Positions 1-9,170 of a DNA stretch of 20,080 bases are shown here, in pieces. The DNA comes from Cudoniella acicularis (lineage: Eukaryota > Ascomycota > Leotiomycetes > Helotiales > Helotiaceae). The DNA lies in the NCBI GenBank assembly GCA_013054445.1, contig JAAMPI010001089.1:1-20080 (forward strand). The letters are read 5' to 3'. The notes beneath the pieces were generated by a model. That model saw only the letters and a program-made list of their open reading frames with translations, had not been told where the DNA came from and made no database searches. The translations under genes and the position numbers were made by a program. Position 1 is the first letter of the stretch; each line of letters starts with the position of its first letter.

Positions 1-1155
1 CGCCTCTTCGAAGCTAGCCACACCCTCGGCTTCTTCTACCTCGACCTGCGTGGGGATCCAGAAGGCGAGATCCTCCTCCGCGAAGCTGATCAATTTTTTG
101 ACGTTGTTGCTCCGCAATTATTTGATTTGGGGAGGGAAGAGTTGGAGAGGTATGATTATAGTGGGATGGGGAGTTATGCCGGGTATAAGGGTTATGGAGC
201 AAGTGTTGCGGATGAGTTGGGGAGGAGGGATAGGAATGAGTTTTATAATGTTTGTCTTTTTCTCCCTTCTGTTATTTCCCACATCAGCTTTTCCAATCTG
301 ATTTTTTTAGTTAGAATGTTCATAACTGACATAAAACAGATTCCCAAAGACGACTTCCTCTCCATCTCGCCCACCCCCTTCGCCCACCCTCAAATCTTAC
401 ACAACAAAAAATCCCTAATAACTTCCTTCACCCACAACTCGCACACCCTCTGCACCCTCCTCCTCAACCACCTAAACACACACCTGCATCTCCCCCCTCT
501 CACCCTCCAAAACCTCCACAAATTAGCAAACCCCTCAGGCGACCAAATCCGCCTCATAAAGGCCCCGCCACAACCGCCCTCTGACCTGCGCACGAGTCTA
601 GGGAAACATACCGATTTCGGCAGCCTCACCCTCCTCTTCAACCGTCTCGGCGGGCTGCAGATCCTCCCGCCTCCTAGTCTTATACCAGAGGGCCAAAAAG
701 CAGAATGGACATACGTCAAGCCTCTCCCAGGGCACTGCATAGTCAATCTCGGTGACGCAATGAGTAAATTCACAAGGGGGGTGTTGAGAAGTAATATCCA
801 TAGGGTTGTTAGTCCGCCGGGGGAGCAGGCGGAGTATGAGAGGTGGAGTGTTGTTTATTTTATGAGGCCGGGTGATGATGTGGCGCTGAAACCATTGGAA
901 TCTGATGCTATCCCCAAAACTGAGGGTAAGAAAATGGGAGGCGATATAGGAGGATGGATATGGGGGGAAGGGGAAGAAGAGGAAGAGGAAGAGGAAATGA
1001 CTGCTAAAGAGTGGATTCTTTTACAAGCTTTGCGGTTGCGAGGTAAAGCTGGGAGGGGGAACGGGGTAAATGAATATGGAAAAGGGAAAGGAATTGACGA
1101 GATGAGCGGAGAGGAGAGGAAGAAGCTTTGGGATGCGAGTGGACGTGGTATTTAA
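1..1155 (+). CDS. 2-oxoglutarate/Fe(II)-dependent dioxygenase (isopenicillin N synthase-like), 5'-partial
   Basis: The coding frame is open from base 1, so the start lies outside the window. Exons are 1-249 and 340-1155, with stop TAA at 1153-1155. The 250-339 intron has donor GTTTGT, a CTGAC branch site near 326-330 and acceptor ACAG. Facial-triad residues are visible: His (607-609) and Asp (613-615) in KHTDFGSLTLLF, and the distal His (799-801) in RSNIHRV. The 2-oxoglutarate-binding Arg (841-843) sits in RWSVVYFMRP, and NLGD precedes the distal His. The N-terminal part, with ASHTLGFFYLDLRG, matches the DIOX_N region of this family. A poly-Glu run near 970-997 comes before the C-terminal TAKEWILLQALRLR segment. 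These enzymes couple 2-oxoglutarate decarboxylation to oxidation of a small molecule, often in secondary metabolism; the substrate cannot be read from sequence. The 5' exon is G/T-rich and the start of exon 2 C-rich, an odd contrast in codon use. Confidence 0.87.
   Translation, partial: RLFEASHTLGFFYLDLRGDPEGEILLREADQFFDVVAPQLFDLGREELERYDYSGMGSYAGYKGYGASVADELGRRDRNEFYNVCLFLPSVISHISFSNLIFLVRMFITDIKQIPKDDFLSISPTPFAHPQILHNKKSLITSFTHNSHTLCTLLLNHLNTHLHLPPLTLQNLHKLANPSGDQIRLIKAPPQPPSDLRTSLGKHTDFGSLTLLFNRLGGLQILPPPSLIPEGQKAEWTYVKPLPGHCIVNLGDAMSKFTRGVLRSNIHRVVSPPGEQAEYERWSVVYFMRPGDDVALKPLESDAIPKTEGKKMGGDIGGWIWGEGEEEEEEEEMTAKEWILLQALRLRGKAGRGNGVNEYGKGKGIDEMSGEERKKLWDASGRGI
250..339 (+). other. Stop-free 90-nt intron of the dioxygenase gene
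   Basis: Donor GTTTGT at 250, branch-like CTGAC at 326-330, acceptor ACAG ending at 339. The length is a multiple of three and it has no in-frame stop, so unspliced mRNA would stay in frame and add 30 mostly hydrophobic residues. It is called an intron because that insert does not resemble the family and splicing joins RNEFYN to IPKDDF. Confidence 0.8.
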
Positions 1156-2628
1156 ATACTTGAAACTTGGCTGTTGAATTTAAAGAAGTTAAATGTTGCT
1201 TTACTTAACTTGATGTTAAAGAACTGTGATTTATTTTAAAGGGATGAGGAACAAGAAGAGGAAAGAACTTTAGGAGAACTTAGAAAAAGTAGGAGATTCC
1301 AATTAAGTCCAATTAATAATTGCTATAATAGCCGGCCTTCTATTTCATTATATTTCAAATCGTAACTTCCGAAGTCCCTTCTAAAATTTCCCAGTTTAAA
1401 AATACTGCGTAGAGTAAAATCGTTATCCCTTTCTATTTCTTTTAACTTTTTTCCCTCCCTTTCTCTCCTTTCGTAAATCCCGTAAAAACCTATATAGACA
1501 GGTCTATATATAATCTTGAACCCGATAAATAAATATAATGAATTCTTTCTTATGTGGTATAATACTGGTATACAGCTTTCGCTTTTTTTTTTATTACAAG
1601 ATACTATGTTAAGTTATCCTTTATGTATCTTCTTATTAACATTACCCTATCTTAGTAAGATTATACAGTAGAACAAAATCTTTATCTCTATTCTTATATT
1701 TTTGTTATACCTATTTGAATTTCACACACACATATCTAGGGACGCACAGTTCCTTATAGAAAAAAAAAATCAATAAAAGGCTAAATGTTATATATTGTTA
1801 GCTCTTAAAATAAAAGAAGTAGAGTTAAATGTTTCTTTCAGAATCTTCTTTCTTTCTTTTCTCTATAAATAACTCTATCCCCTGTGAAACCTCGTTATTT
1901 AGATATAAACTGACCTCCCTTATCTACACATTTATAATATAATATATATAATAAAGTCCTCCCCTACCCTTACTCACATAGCCACCCTATCCTATCCCAT
2001 TTGTAATATATAAACAGTTCATCCACAATAACGCCCTCAACTCCCTCCGCCTTCCAAGCCCCTATTTCCCTCTTCGATTCTTCGATGTAGTAAAGTAAAA
2101 ACAAAAACACTATACCACGCCCCTCCCTCCTTCTACTTCCAATCATCAACCTCAAGCAGCAAGCACGCCATAAAACCCAGACACGACAACTTAGAAAGAA
2201 ACCAAACCGAACCGAACCCATCCAAGCCAAAACGACGACAAAACAAAGAATTAATTCAATTGAGCTTGATTGACACCAATTGACTGCCCTGCCGTGTTCG
2301 CACCACCCACCTCAACTTCAAGCGATACAAACACTATATCTCCATCATGCACAAAATATGATAAGTAATATGATAATTGTGATGAAACCAGCGAGTTTCC
2401 ACTACTGAATATTTAAGGAAGGCTCTTTCTCAAGGTGGGGAGATAAGAAATATCTATCATACAGGTAGGATGGGATTTCAGACAGACCAGGTATGAAGGA
2501 AAAGGAACTCTTTTGCAAGAAGAAACTCATCGGCACAGCAACGTCAAGCTCTCACGAGGACAAACGTTAAACTACTAGGTAAAAACAATTTTTACACAAT
2601 AAGACAAAACAAGAATCCTAAAAGGGAT
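1156..2628. other. AT-rich intergenic region, no gene seen
   Basis: This lies between the dioxygenase stop and the hex-1 3' side. It is rich in A/T runs and short AT microsatellites, for example around 1927-1955. A near-palindrome of two 9-nt arms sits at 1491-1510. The only longer open frame (1970-2230, minus) is low-complexity and has no family resemblance. It probably holds the 3'UTR of the dioxygenase gene. Confidence 0.6.
1491..1510. repeat. Perfect short hairpin (9-nt arms, 2-nt loop)
   Basis: TATATAGAC and GTCTATATA are exact reverse complements separated by AG. It lies in AT-rich DNA about 340 bp downstream of the dioxygenase stop. No function is assigned. Confidence 0.5.
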
Positions 2629-3140
2629 ACATTTCTATTCTGATCTTATCTTATCCTATCTAAACGCCATTCATGAAAAAAGGATCAAGGGTAGAACTGT
2701 AGTGAATGCACTCACTGAATAGATCATCAGGATTTGAATCCCTTCCTCACTCTCTTTCTCTCCCTTATCGAAGGCCAAATCACCAAGAAAAACAATCACC
2801 ACAATCACCACAATCACCACAATCAACACACAATCACAGAACAAGGCAGAGTAATAATAACCCCAGACAGGATGGACGGACGGACGTATTTCTATTCTAT
2901 TCTCATCGTATCAACACGATTCGGGAAGGAGAATCAAATACAGGAACACACACTAATGGCACTGAATAGAATATCAGGGTAGAGATTCGAATCTTTTCCG
3001 GAAGTTCATGCCATCAATCAAAAAGTAAGCATCACCAACACAATAAACCAAGGCACACAAAGTACTAGACGGGACGTATTTCCATTCTGATCTTATCCTA
3101 TCTACACATGAAAAGAGACTCTCCTCTCCCCCAAGGAATC
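2629..3140. repeat. Three diverged copies of an intergenic repeat
   Basis: A block starting GGA(T/C)(A/G)(C/T)ATTTC(T/C)ATTCT recurs at about 2629, 2877 and 3070. The first two copies also share a later part, CTGAATAGA-(T/A)-ATCAGG followed by ATT(T/C)GAATC, near 2716-2740 and 2962-2992. The third copy keeps the ATTCTGATCTTATCCTATCTA segment of the first but is shorter. Copies are offset by roughly 250 and 190 bp. They lie downstream of the hex-1 stop and carry no convincing coding frame. They could be an old tandem duplication or a relic of a mobile element. Confidence 0.55.
2792..2827 (+). repeat. 9-bp microsatellite (ACAATCACC)n
   Basis: About four tandem copies of ACAATCACC, the last imperfect (ACAATCAAC), lie inside the spacer between the first two large intergenic repeat copies. 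Confidence 0.8.
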
Positions 3141-3369
3141 CTCAAAGCAGGATAATCAACCGTCGAGCGGGATCCTCAAGCCAAGTATTCAACCATGGGT
3201 TCAATTCAATTGTAATGTATCCACCGAAATATGAGACCCATCCCATTTCATCCATTATGCAACTCCATTCAATCAACCTGCATATGTTCCCAAACTCGAG
3301 TATTTTTTTCCTTTCTAGAGAGAACCTCATGGCAGATTAAACCTCGCTATGATACGAAAGTAAATGAAA

Positions 3370-5401
3370 TTACAAACGGGATCCATGAATGGTCTTCATG
3401 TCAACCGCAAGCTCACTGCCATGATCACTGATGACCAAGACACGAACGCTACCACGGCCAGTCTCGAAGGCCTCCTTGAGTCGGGACCAAAGGTTGGATT
3501 GATCAATGACGGGAACGGCTTGCTTGACATCACCAGTCTCGGTCATGGCGACGACTACATAATTAGTAATTGATCAATCATCCTGGGAAAGAAGACTTAC
3601 CAGTGCCATCTTGAAGATCAAGAACTCGGTATTGCTTGAAGACTGGGCCGAGCATGGTTTGGACAACAACACTTGGGCTTGGGTTGGAGATGAACGAGGA
3701 CTCTTCATGCAATTGCTTGGTGAAGAGGTCAACGCCAAGATATCTGTGTTGGCCAGTGGCGGCAGAGGTGGTGATGCGGATGACTTGGCATGGGCGGCCT
3801 TGGAGGATCAAGAGATCACCGACACGGATGTGGTGGCAGGGAATGGTGACAGTGTTGGGAGTGTAGGCGGGTTCGGCAGTAGAGCGAGCAGGTGCTGGAC
3901 TTGGTCCTATGGTAATGTCAATCTCCTCACGCTCTTGATGATTGTGATGATGGTGACGTCCCAGCACCTTATCGGCAGCACGGTGAAGACCATGACGGAA
4001 GGAGTGATAGTGACCTGGGATGGTGTTTAGGATGGGATGGGAGAGTGAATTACAATCGAGATCTACTTACCATCTTCATCGTAGTAACCCATCTTGCTGG
4101 ATTTAAAACGCGGAGCGTCGACGACGGTCTCTTCCCTTATACGAACTTCCTTGTGCTTGGGAGCGACGAAGCGAGGTGCGTCAACAGTGGTACCGCTGAC
4201 ACGAACTTCTTCGCGATAGGTTGGCTGCTGGAACCGGGGCGCGTCGACGGTAGTGCCGACTCGAGATTCTTCCTTGTATGTGGACTTGAAGCGTGGAGCG
4301 TCGACAGTGGTGCCGCCGACTCGGGATTCTTCACGGTAAGTTGACTTGAATTGTGGTGCGTCAACAGTGGTGCCGTTCACGCGTGTGTCTTCGCGATAGT
4401 TGGATGATTGGTAACGGGGAGGGTCGACGGTGGAGCCGGAAACGCGAGCTTCCTTGTGGATGGGGATTGGCTGGAAGTGGGAGGGTTCTACGGTGGACTC
4501 GTTGACGCGGACCTCCTCACGGAAAGTAGGCTGGAAACGAGAACGGTATTGACGTTCGGTGAAGTCAATCTCAGTCTCGTGCTGGTGGCGGCGGTGATGG
4601 GGAAGCTCGACAGTGATATCAGCGTCAGTGTTATATCGGCGGCGTTGGTATCGAGGAGCTTCGATGTCGATGCGGGTGGAGGTGACTTTGTGTTCGGGTT
4701 CGCGAAAGTGTTCGGGTCTGATGGAAGAAGGTCAAGTTAGCCAGGTGAAGAAAATATGTCGGTGAAGGGGGGAGCAGGGTTACTGTGTCAACACGAAAAA
4801 GGAAAAGCAACGCTGCGTGGGCAGAGCTCCAGTGGGAAGGCTGCCCGACCCGCCCCGAGCTCGAGCACTGGCCGCCCAATTTGCGAGTGAAACAGGGCGT
4901 CGGAAAAGTCGTGATCAGCAGAAGACAGCTGGAGACAGCTGGAGACGACGGCAAACACGAAGATCATATCTGCCAGCTGCGCCAATGCTTTCGTCACCAT
5001 TCGCAGAAGCCGTTCTCGGTTGCAGAATGAAGCTATTCCCAGTGCATGTACAAAATCAAAAGCTGAAACACATACCTGCGGTCCTCACGGATATAAACCT
5101 CTTCTCGGCGGCTCGGACGGTGGTGACGATCTTCCTCTCGAGTTATGTGAACTTCTTCTTTGTGGTACTCCTCTTCGCGGCGCTCGCGCGGTTCGAGGGA
5201 GGCAGAGGCGGAGACGTCTGTCTCTTCGAATCGCTCCTGTTCTTGGCTCTCCCGTCCGACGCGCTGCTTGGGCTGCGGAAGATGGATCTCACCCTCGACG
5301 TGGGTCTGCTCGATGGTCGAGCTCTCAACGGCACCGGCGTCGCTCCGGTACGACGACGGGAAGATGCTGAAGGGGATCGGGACGCGGGCGTCAAAGTCCA
5401 G
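3370..5401 (-). CDS. hex-1: HEX-1, Woronin body major protein, with long repetitive N-terminal extension
   Basis: HEX-1 self-assembles into the crystalline core of Woronin bodies, peroxisome-derived organelles that plug septal pores after wounding. Conserved core exons are 4092-4071 (start of the canonical MGYYDEDG form), 4014-3601 and 3554-3370. Introns are 4015-4070 and 3555-3600. The core carries NTVTIPCHHIR, ITTSAATGQHRYLGVDLF and MLGPVFKQYRVLDLQDG, related to eIF5A. It ends HGSRL-stop, giving the peroxisomal targeting signal SRL. The canonical form is 206 residues. Upstream of the ATG at 4092 the frame stays open through 4717, then through a 358-nt intron (4718-5075, GTATGT...CTAAC...ATCAG) into an exon reaching at least 5401. 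The extension carries seven VDAPRF-type repeats and Arg/Glu-rich segments. No AUG exists upstream. A CUG at 5401-5399 in strong context would give 523 residues and is the working start used here. An unseen first exon is the alternative. Long and short HEX-1 forms are known in other ascomycetes. Core call near certain; long-form start uncertain. Confidence 0.9.
4096..4525 (-). repeat. Coding minisatellite: about seven VDAPRF peptide repeats in the hex-1 extension
   Basis: Units of about 60-67 nt encode variants of (S/N/G)GTTVDAPRF followed by a K/Q-rich linker and (Y)REE-x-RV. Repeat cores lie near 4111, 4178, 4240, 4299, 4359, 4421 and 4484. The C-terminal copies are almost identical; the N-terminal two have decayed to STVDPPRY and STVEPSHF. 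All keep frame and all differ at synonymous sites, so selection acts on the peptide. Confidence 0.85.
4718..5075 (-). other. Long (358-nt) intron in the hex-1 5' region
   Basis: Donor GTATGT at 5075-5070, branch-like GCTAACTT close to a pyrimidine-rich acceptor ATCAG ending at 4718. It is several times longer than the other introns here (45-65 nt). Splicing keeps the extension frame (an Arg codon is split 2+1). Retention would hit a stop shortly after the donor. It contains several ATG triplets, whereas the flanking exon sequence has none. A tandem AGACAGCTGG pair lies at about 4923-4942. Confidence 0.75.
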
Positions 5402-5824
5402 GTTGCCGACTGCGAGTATGCAGGAGATTCTCTTCTCGAATGCCTTTCGACGCGCCGAAAGGAAGACAAGAAGGGGTCTCTTGCTTCTTTGGGTTGAAAG
5501 AAGGTGAGGGAAGAGAGCGCGTTTGACGACGCTTCTTGACTCGGTCTTTCAATAGGGGGGTATGGGGATTTGGTGGTGGTGTTGAGGATTGCACGAGGCT
5601 GATTGGGGTGTGGAAGAGGAGGAGGAGAGGAAAGCGAGGTGTTGAGAGTTTGTGGTGGAATGGAAGAAGAGAACAGCAAGACGCACGGGGCGGTGGGCGG
5701 TGGCCCGGGGGTTAAAAGTCGCTTGCCTTGAAGGGGCGTGTTTTGATTTGGGCTTGTTTACGCAACGCGCCGCACTAGGTCGGATGGGGAAGGGGATAGA
5801 TGGGGATGCTCGAGTAGGGGGCAA
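5402..5824 (-). promoter_or_regulatory. Likely hex-1 5' leader, AUG-free and pyrimidine-rich
   Basis: On the minus strand this stretch is C/T-rich (especially 5560-5670) and contains no ATG in any frame. The extension frame is open up to a stop at 5543-5545. A possible acceptor CTCGCAG ends near 5408, so an intron joining a farther-upstream AUG exon cannot be excluded. The transcription start is not resolved. Confidence 0.45.
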
Positions 5825-5877
5825 CATGCGGATGACGCCAGAAAAAAGCAACGGGCTGGCGATGTGTGACAGCGATG

Positions 5878-5915
5878 ATTGGAGGCTGGAAGCACATTTA
5901 CAGCGCTTCAATTGG
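5878..5915 (-). promoter_or_regulatory. Two CCAAT boxes upstream of hex-1
   Basis: CCAAT on the minus strand at 5882-5878 and 5915-5911, spaced 33 bp, upstream of the pyrimidine-rich leader. CCAAT boxes recruit the fungal HAP/NF-Y complex. The motif is short and common, so this is suggestive only. Confidence 0.35.
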
Positions 5916-6556
5916 CTGTGGATAGGCGTTGCACATGTATTGTTTCTTGGCCGCAGATGCTGCGACGTCGTATCGAACACAATCGCAGCGGAGAGAGCTT
6001 GTGCGGCGTCCGTTGCTGCTGTTCAGCGTGCTCACCACTAGAGCTCTGGTCTCACCGAGGCCCACAAGTTCACAACCACCAAGAAATACGATACAAACTC
6101 CGCACAAAGTCATCGTGAAAGATCCTTCTCTAGGAAACAATCACGAGTATTTTCCTTTTTATTTATGGGGCCTAGCCCTGCGCTCGAGGTTCTCTTCTCC
6201 AGCTCTTGCGCCTTGGACTTGATTTCTAGAGCTTTCCGTCGCGGTCATCCTTCACGATCAGGCTTCAACTCGGCGTACGCAGCATGGTATGTCTCACTGG
6301 AAGCTCCCCTGCCACACCACCCAACCTCCACATTAACTCTCACCAACCACTCCAATAAAATCCTCCAGCCGTTGACTTCCATCCTCACATGCAATTGCAA
6401 ACGCTCGCTCAATTAATTGACCAATCCCTCCCCTCCACGACCTCACTCATAGAGGGAACATGGCTGTCGCTCAGCTGCTGAGCTCCATGAAGCTCCCCCT
6501 GTCCATTTATTCTGCCTGCCGTCAGCAAGCTCCGCTTGAGTTGTGAATGGACGATA

Positions 6557-6632
6557 TGCATACAGCGAAATTGTGCATGCAGCGAGCTAATGCATTACTG
6601 CATTGTGGATTTTTATGCACTGCTGCTGTGCA
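6557..6632. repeat. Cluster of seven TGCA palindromes
   Basis: TGCA starts at 6557, 6574, 6578, 6591, 6599, 6616 and 6629: seven in 76 bp where about 0.3 would be expected at random. Most are ATGCA or TGCAT. It may be a clustered binding site or a decayed short repeat. Confidence 0.5.
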
Positions 6633-6777
6633 TTGGATAGCTTTTGATTTTTCTGTTTGAGAGAGAGACTGGCTTGTTGGCTGCTTCGAGAGGGAATCCA
6701 TTCTCATCTTTTCCATTTCCTCCTCATCCTCTCTTCTCATCGTCACGTTCATCAAACCTCCCCGTCAGAAAACTGCC

Positions 6778-6833
6778 GAGGTAATTAACTTTCCAAGTCC
6801 CAGCCAACCCCAGATTCAGGGGGAAATTACCTC
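6778..6833. repeat. 9-bp inverted repeat, GAGGTAATT / AATTACCTC
   Basis: Exact 9-bp arms at 6778-6786 and 6825-6833 separated by 38 bp. No coding or transposon context is visible. It could be a paired regulatory site. Confidence 0.4.
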
Positions 6834-8009
6834 ACACACATCTCACCTCACTTGTCCCACTCGTCCCGCTACTTCCATCACCATAGCAACGAAACTTGTT
6901 GTCACGTCAGCGACCATCGCTAATCCGCACCAAGACTGGGCAGATCCAGGTTTTGCGGGACTTCCATCCGGTGGCCTAGCAACGGCGCCGGTTCAATAGA
7001 AATCTCCACAAATACAGGGGTTTGTGGCGTGAGGGAAAGGGGGAACTTGACTCGTGGTGCGGAGTGTCTCCACACTCTACTGATGACGAAAGGAAAGGAG
7101 GTGAGGATGGAGGAGATTATTTGGCTTTTTCATAAGATGAATTTTTGAGTGCATCGTGAGCTTTCATCCACCGCGAAAATCGCGATAAGATTTCCGTGTA
7201 GTTGTCGATGTTCTGCAATCTCCGAAGGGACCAAACACACCATCTTCAGCATGCAAAACTGTGTGATCTCTCTCGCCTCTTCGTGTGTAGTTATCTCGTC
7301 CCCCTTCATATTTTCAGCTTTCTCTCTGTTCCCACGATCATTATTCCCAGTAATTATGATGAGAAAAACAAAAATCTTTCATTATTGTTATTCTTTCCTC
7401 TAAATTTTAAGCTGAATGCTTCAAAACCACCTGAAAAATGTTCTCGCAAAATCACTTCAGATCTCTTTCGTATTGTACCTGCAGCTGCAAAAAAAGTCTT
7501 CAGTTCCAATTCTGCAGAGAATCTCAAATAATGCAGCCGATGCTGACCACACCACCTTATCGAAAATGGGAAAAACTTGGTTTTTTAGGGAGGGGGGATG
7601 CTTCTCCTTTTCCTGATTTTCTATCTTCGCCTGCTGTTGTGTGTTGAAACCCGATTCCTTAACTATGCAGCCATCTCTGACTTCTTTCGAATTGGAAATC
7701 CAAATGGATAACCTTCTACCCTGACCTAGAAGGTTTAATCAATAATCATCTCACGTTTCCTGTCAAAAGATAGCTGTTAATCGTGTCATATATGTAAGCT
7801 TCCTGTATTCATGAATCTTGGGTACCTATTAACAAAGTAATAGAGCAAGTATACCACAGCAATGTCCGTCTGATGACCCCATTTCGCCCCGAATACATTA
7901 TCATATCATGCTGTAAGGGTATCGCTGAATGCCCCCCCAAACCAGTCCTTCCTAGACTGCACAATTTATCTTGACCTGAAATATATACGTGGCTCTCTTA
8001 ATGGGAGAT

Positions 8010-9170
8010 CTAGTCGTCGGTTAGATCAATGGTTACCTTCGATTCCTCCTTCGACTTTTTAGAAAGTTTGGGCTTCTTGGATGCAACAGGATTTTCATCA
8101 TCGTTCTCCTCGCGCTTGATTTTCGTGCCCCTGAGCTCCGCCGCATATTGCTCAATTTTAATTCGTTGCTCATGAGTCAAACCATCCAGAATACCAGAAC
8201 CGATAGGCTCGCCAGAAATGGGTTGATTATTATCCTTTGGCTTTTGTACAAGCTTGGGTTCGGGTTCAGCTCGGCGGGGAATGATGTGAAGTTGTTCAAG
8301 TTCCTCTGCAGTTCGTAAGTATCCACGTCAATTACACAGGCAAAATCGTTCACTTCTTGATCTATATTTGAATTTAAAAACTCCCAAGGGGCTATCTGCT
8401 TTATCAAGTAGTGGCGAGCTCCAGAATGAGGTTTTGTGTAGCACAGGACGGCTGGTTCCTAGCCTAGTTTATTTAGAAGTCATCGTCTGATTTTGGGCTT
8501 TGGACATGACTTACGAGGCACCATGCGACTTGGCTTGGCCTTTTAGTGTTTTCTCATGAACTTTTGATGGAGTTTCAAGGTTGTCATTTCCAAAATCCAA
8601 ATAGCTCTCGCTTAGTTGAGCTTCAGATCGCCTATGTATTTCGATTTTCACCTCCCCAGTTTTCGAAAGCAGCTTTTTGTCGATAGATACTTTCGCAAGA
8701 TATCCGTCGTCGAATACTAGGTGACATGAAAATCAGGAAACTGCTTTTCAGAATGGCTACATAACCTTACAAGTCTCAATCTGGCAAAATTTGAACGGCC
8801 GAACCTGCTCCGTGCTGGTTTTAGGGTCAAGTTGGTGGACTCCATGAACGTAGAGGGACCATGATTTATCTGCGTTGAGAGCTGATTGCTGAAAAAGTTT
8901 GGTTGCTATTTCAACACCGTCAACAAATATGTCGAACCCGAGACTTGGAGAAGTGCGTTTGTATTGTCGATTGATGTTCACGAAGACGCTGAACTCTTGG
9001 TCGGTGATAGTTTCAACAAACTTGCAGACTGTTTTCGTATTCGGTTGAAGATTTGCCGTTGCTTCGTCCAATCCTTCTTCTTCAACTCCTATATCAAGCC
9101 ATTCTCCAACACGTTTGTTGTTGACGATAATCTTTGCCTCGATTCCTAGAAGTCCTTTGATGACAGCCAT
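8010..9170 (-). CDS. DUF7918-like protein, array copy A (335 aa)
   Basis: Exons: 9170-8771, 8716-8515, 8463-8354, 8305-8010 (stop TAG 8012-8010). Introns 54, 51 and 48 nt have GTAAGG, GTAAGT and GTGAAC donors. The start ATG has a purine at -3 and G at +4. The order follows the family: an N-terminal beta-rich module starting MAVIKGLLGIEAKIIVNN with KFVETITDQEFSV and FVDG; a central KVHEKTLKGQAKSHG; then FKYRSRKELEQLHII before an acidic/proline linker. The tail carries IKRE, a basic run (KKPKLSKKSK) and the terminus VTIDLTDD. It is the most diverged of the four copies: its last exon covers what is two exons in the others, and its first module is only partly alike. Function is unknown; the basic tail suggests a nuclear location. 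Family name given from recognition of the conserved pattern, not a search. Confidence 0.8.

Larger units (their letters stand above)
5916..8009. other. Long non-coding interval between hex-1 and the paralog array
   Basis: No open frame on either strand resembles a known protein. Local structure includes a 7-bp inverted repeat with 1-nt spacer (GCTCAGC/GCTGAGC, 6469-6483), a TGCA cluster (6557-6632), a 9-bp inverted repeat (6778-6833), a CRE-like TCACGTCA (6902-6909) and a small CGCGA-AAA-TCGCG hairpin (7172-7184). It holds the hex-1 promoter and the 3' side of array copy A. A non-coding transcript is possible but cannot be seen from sequence. Confidence 0.5.

Noticed and set aside
1970..2230. 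86-codon open frame, minus strand
   Set aside because: Low-complexity, AT-rich region, no splice partners, no recognisable motif.
4045..4740. Plus-strand open frames antisense to hex-1 (Gly/Val/Asp-rich repeats)
   Set aside because: They are mirror images of the VDAPRF coding repeats on the minus strand; the minus-strand frame continues into the recognised HEX-1 core.
6522..6755. 77-codon open frame, minus strand, M/E-rich
   Set aside because: It overlaps the TGCA cluster, has no splice context and no family resemblance.
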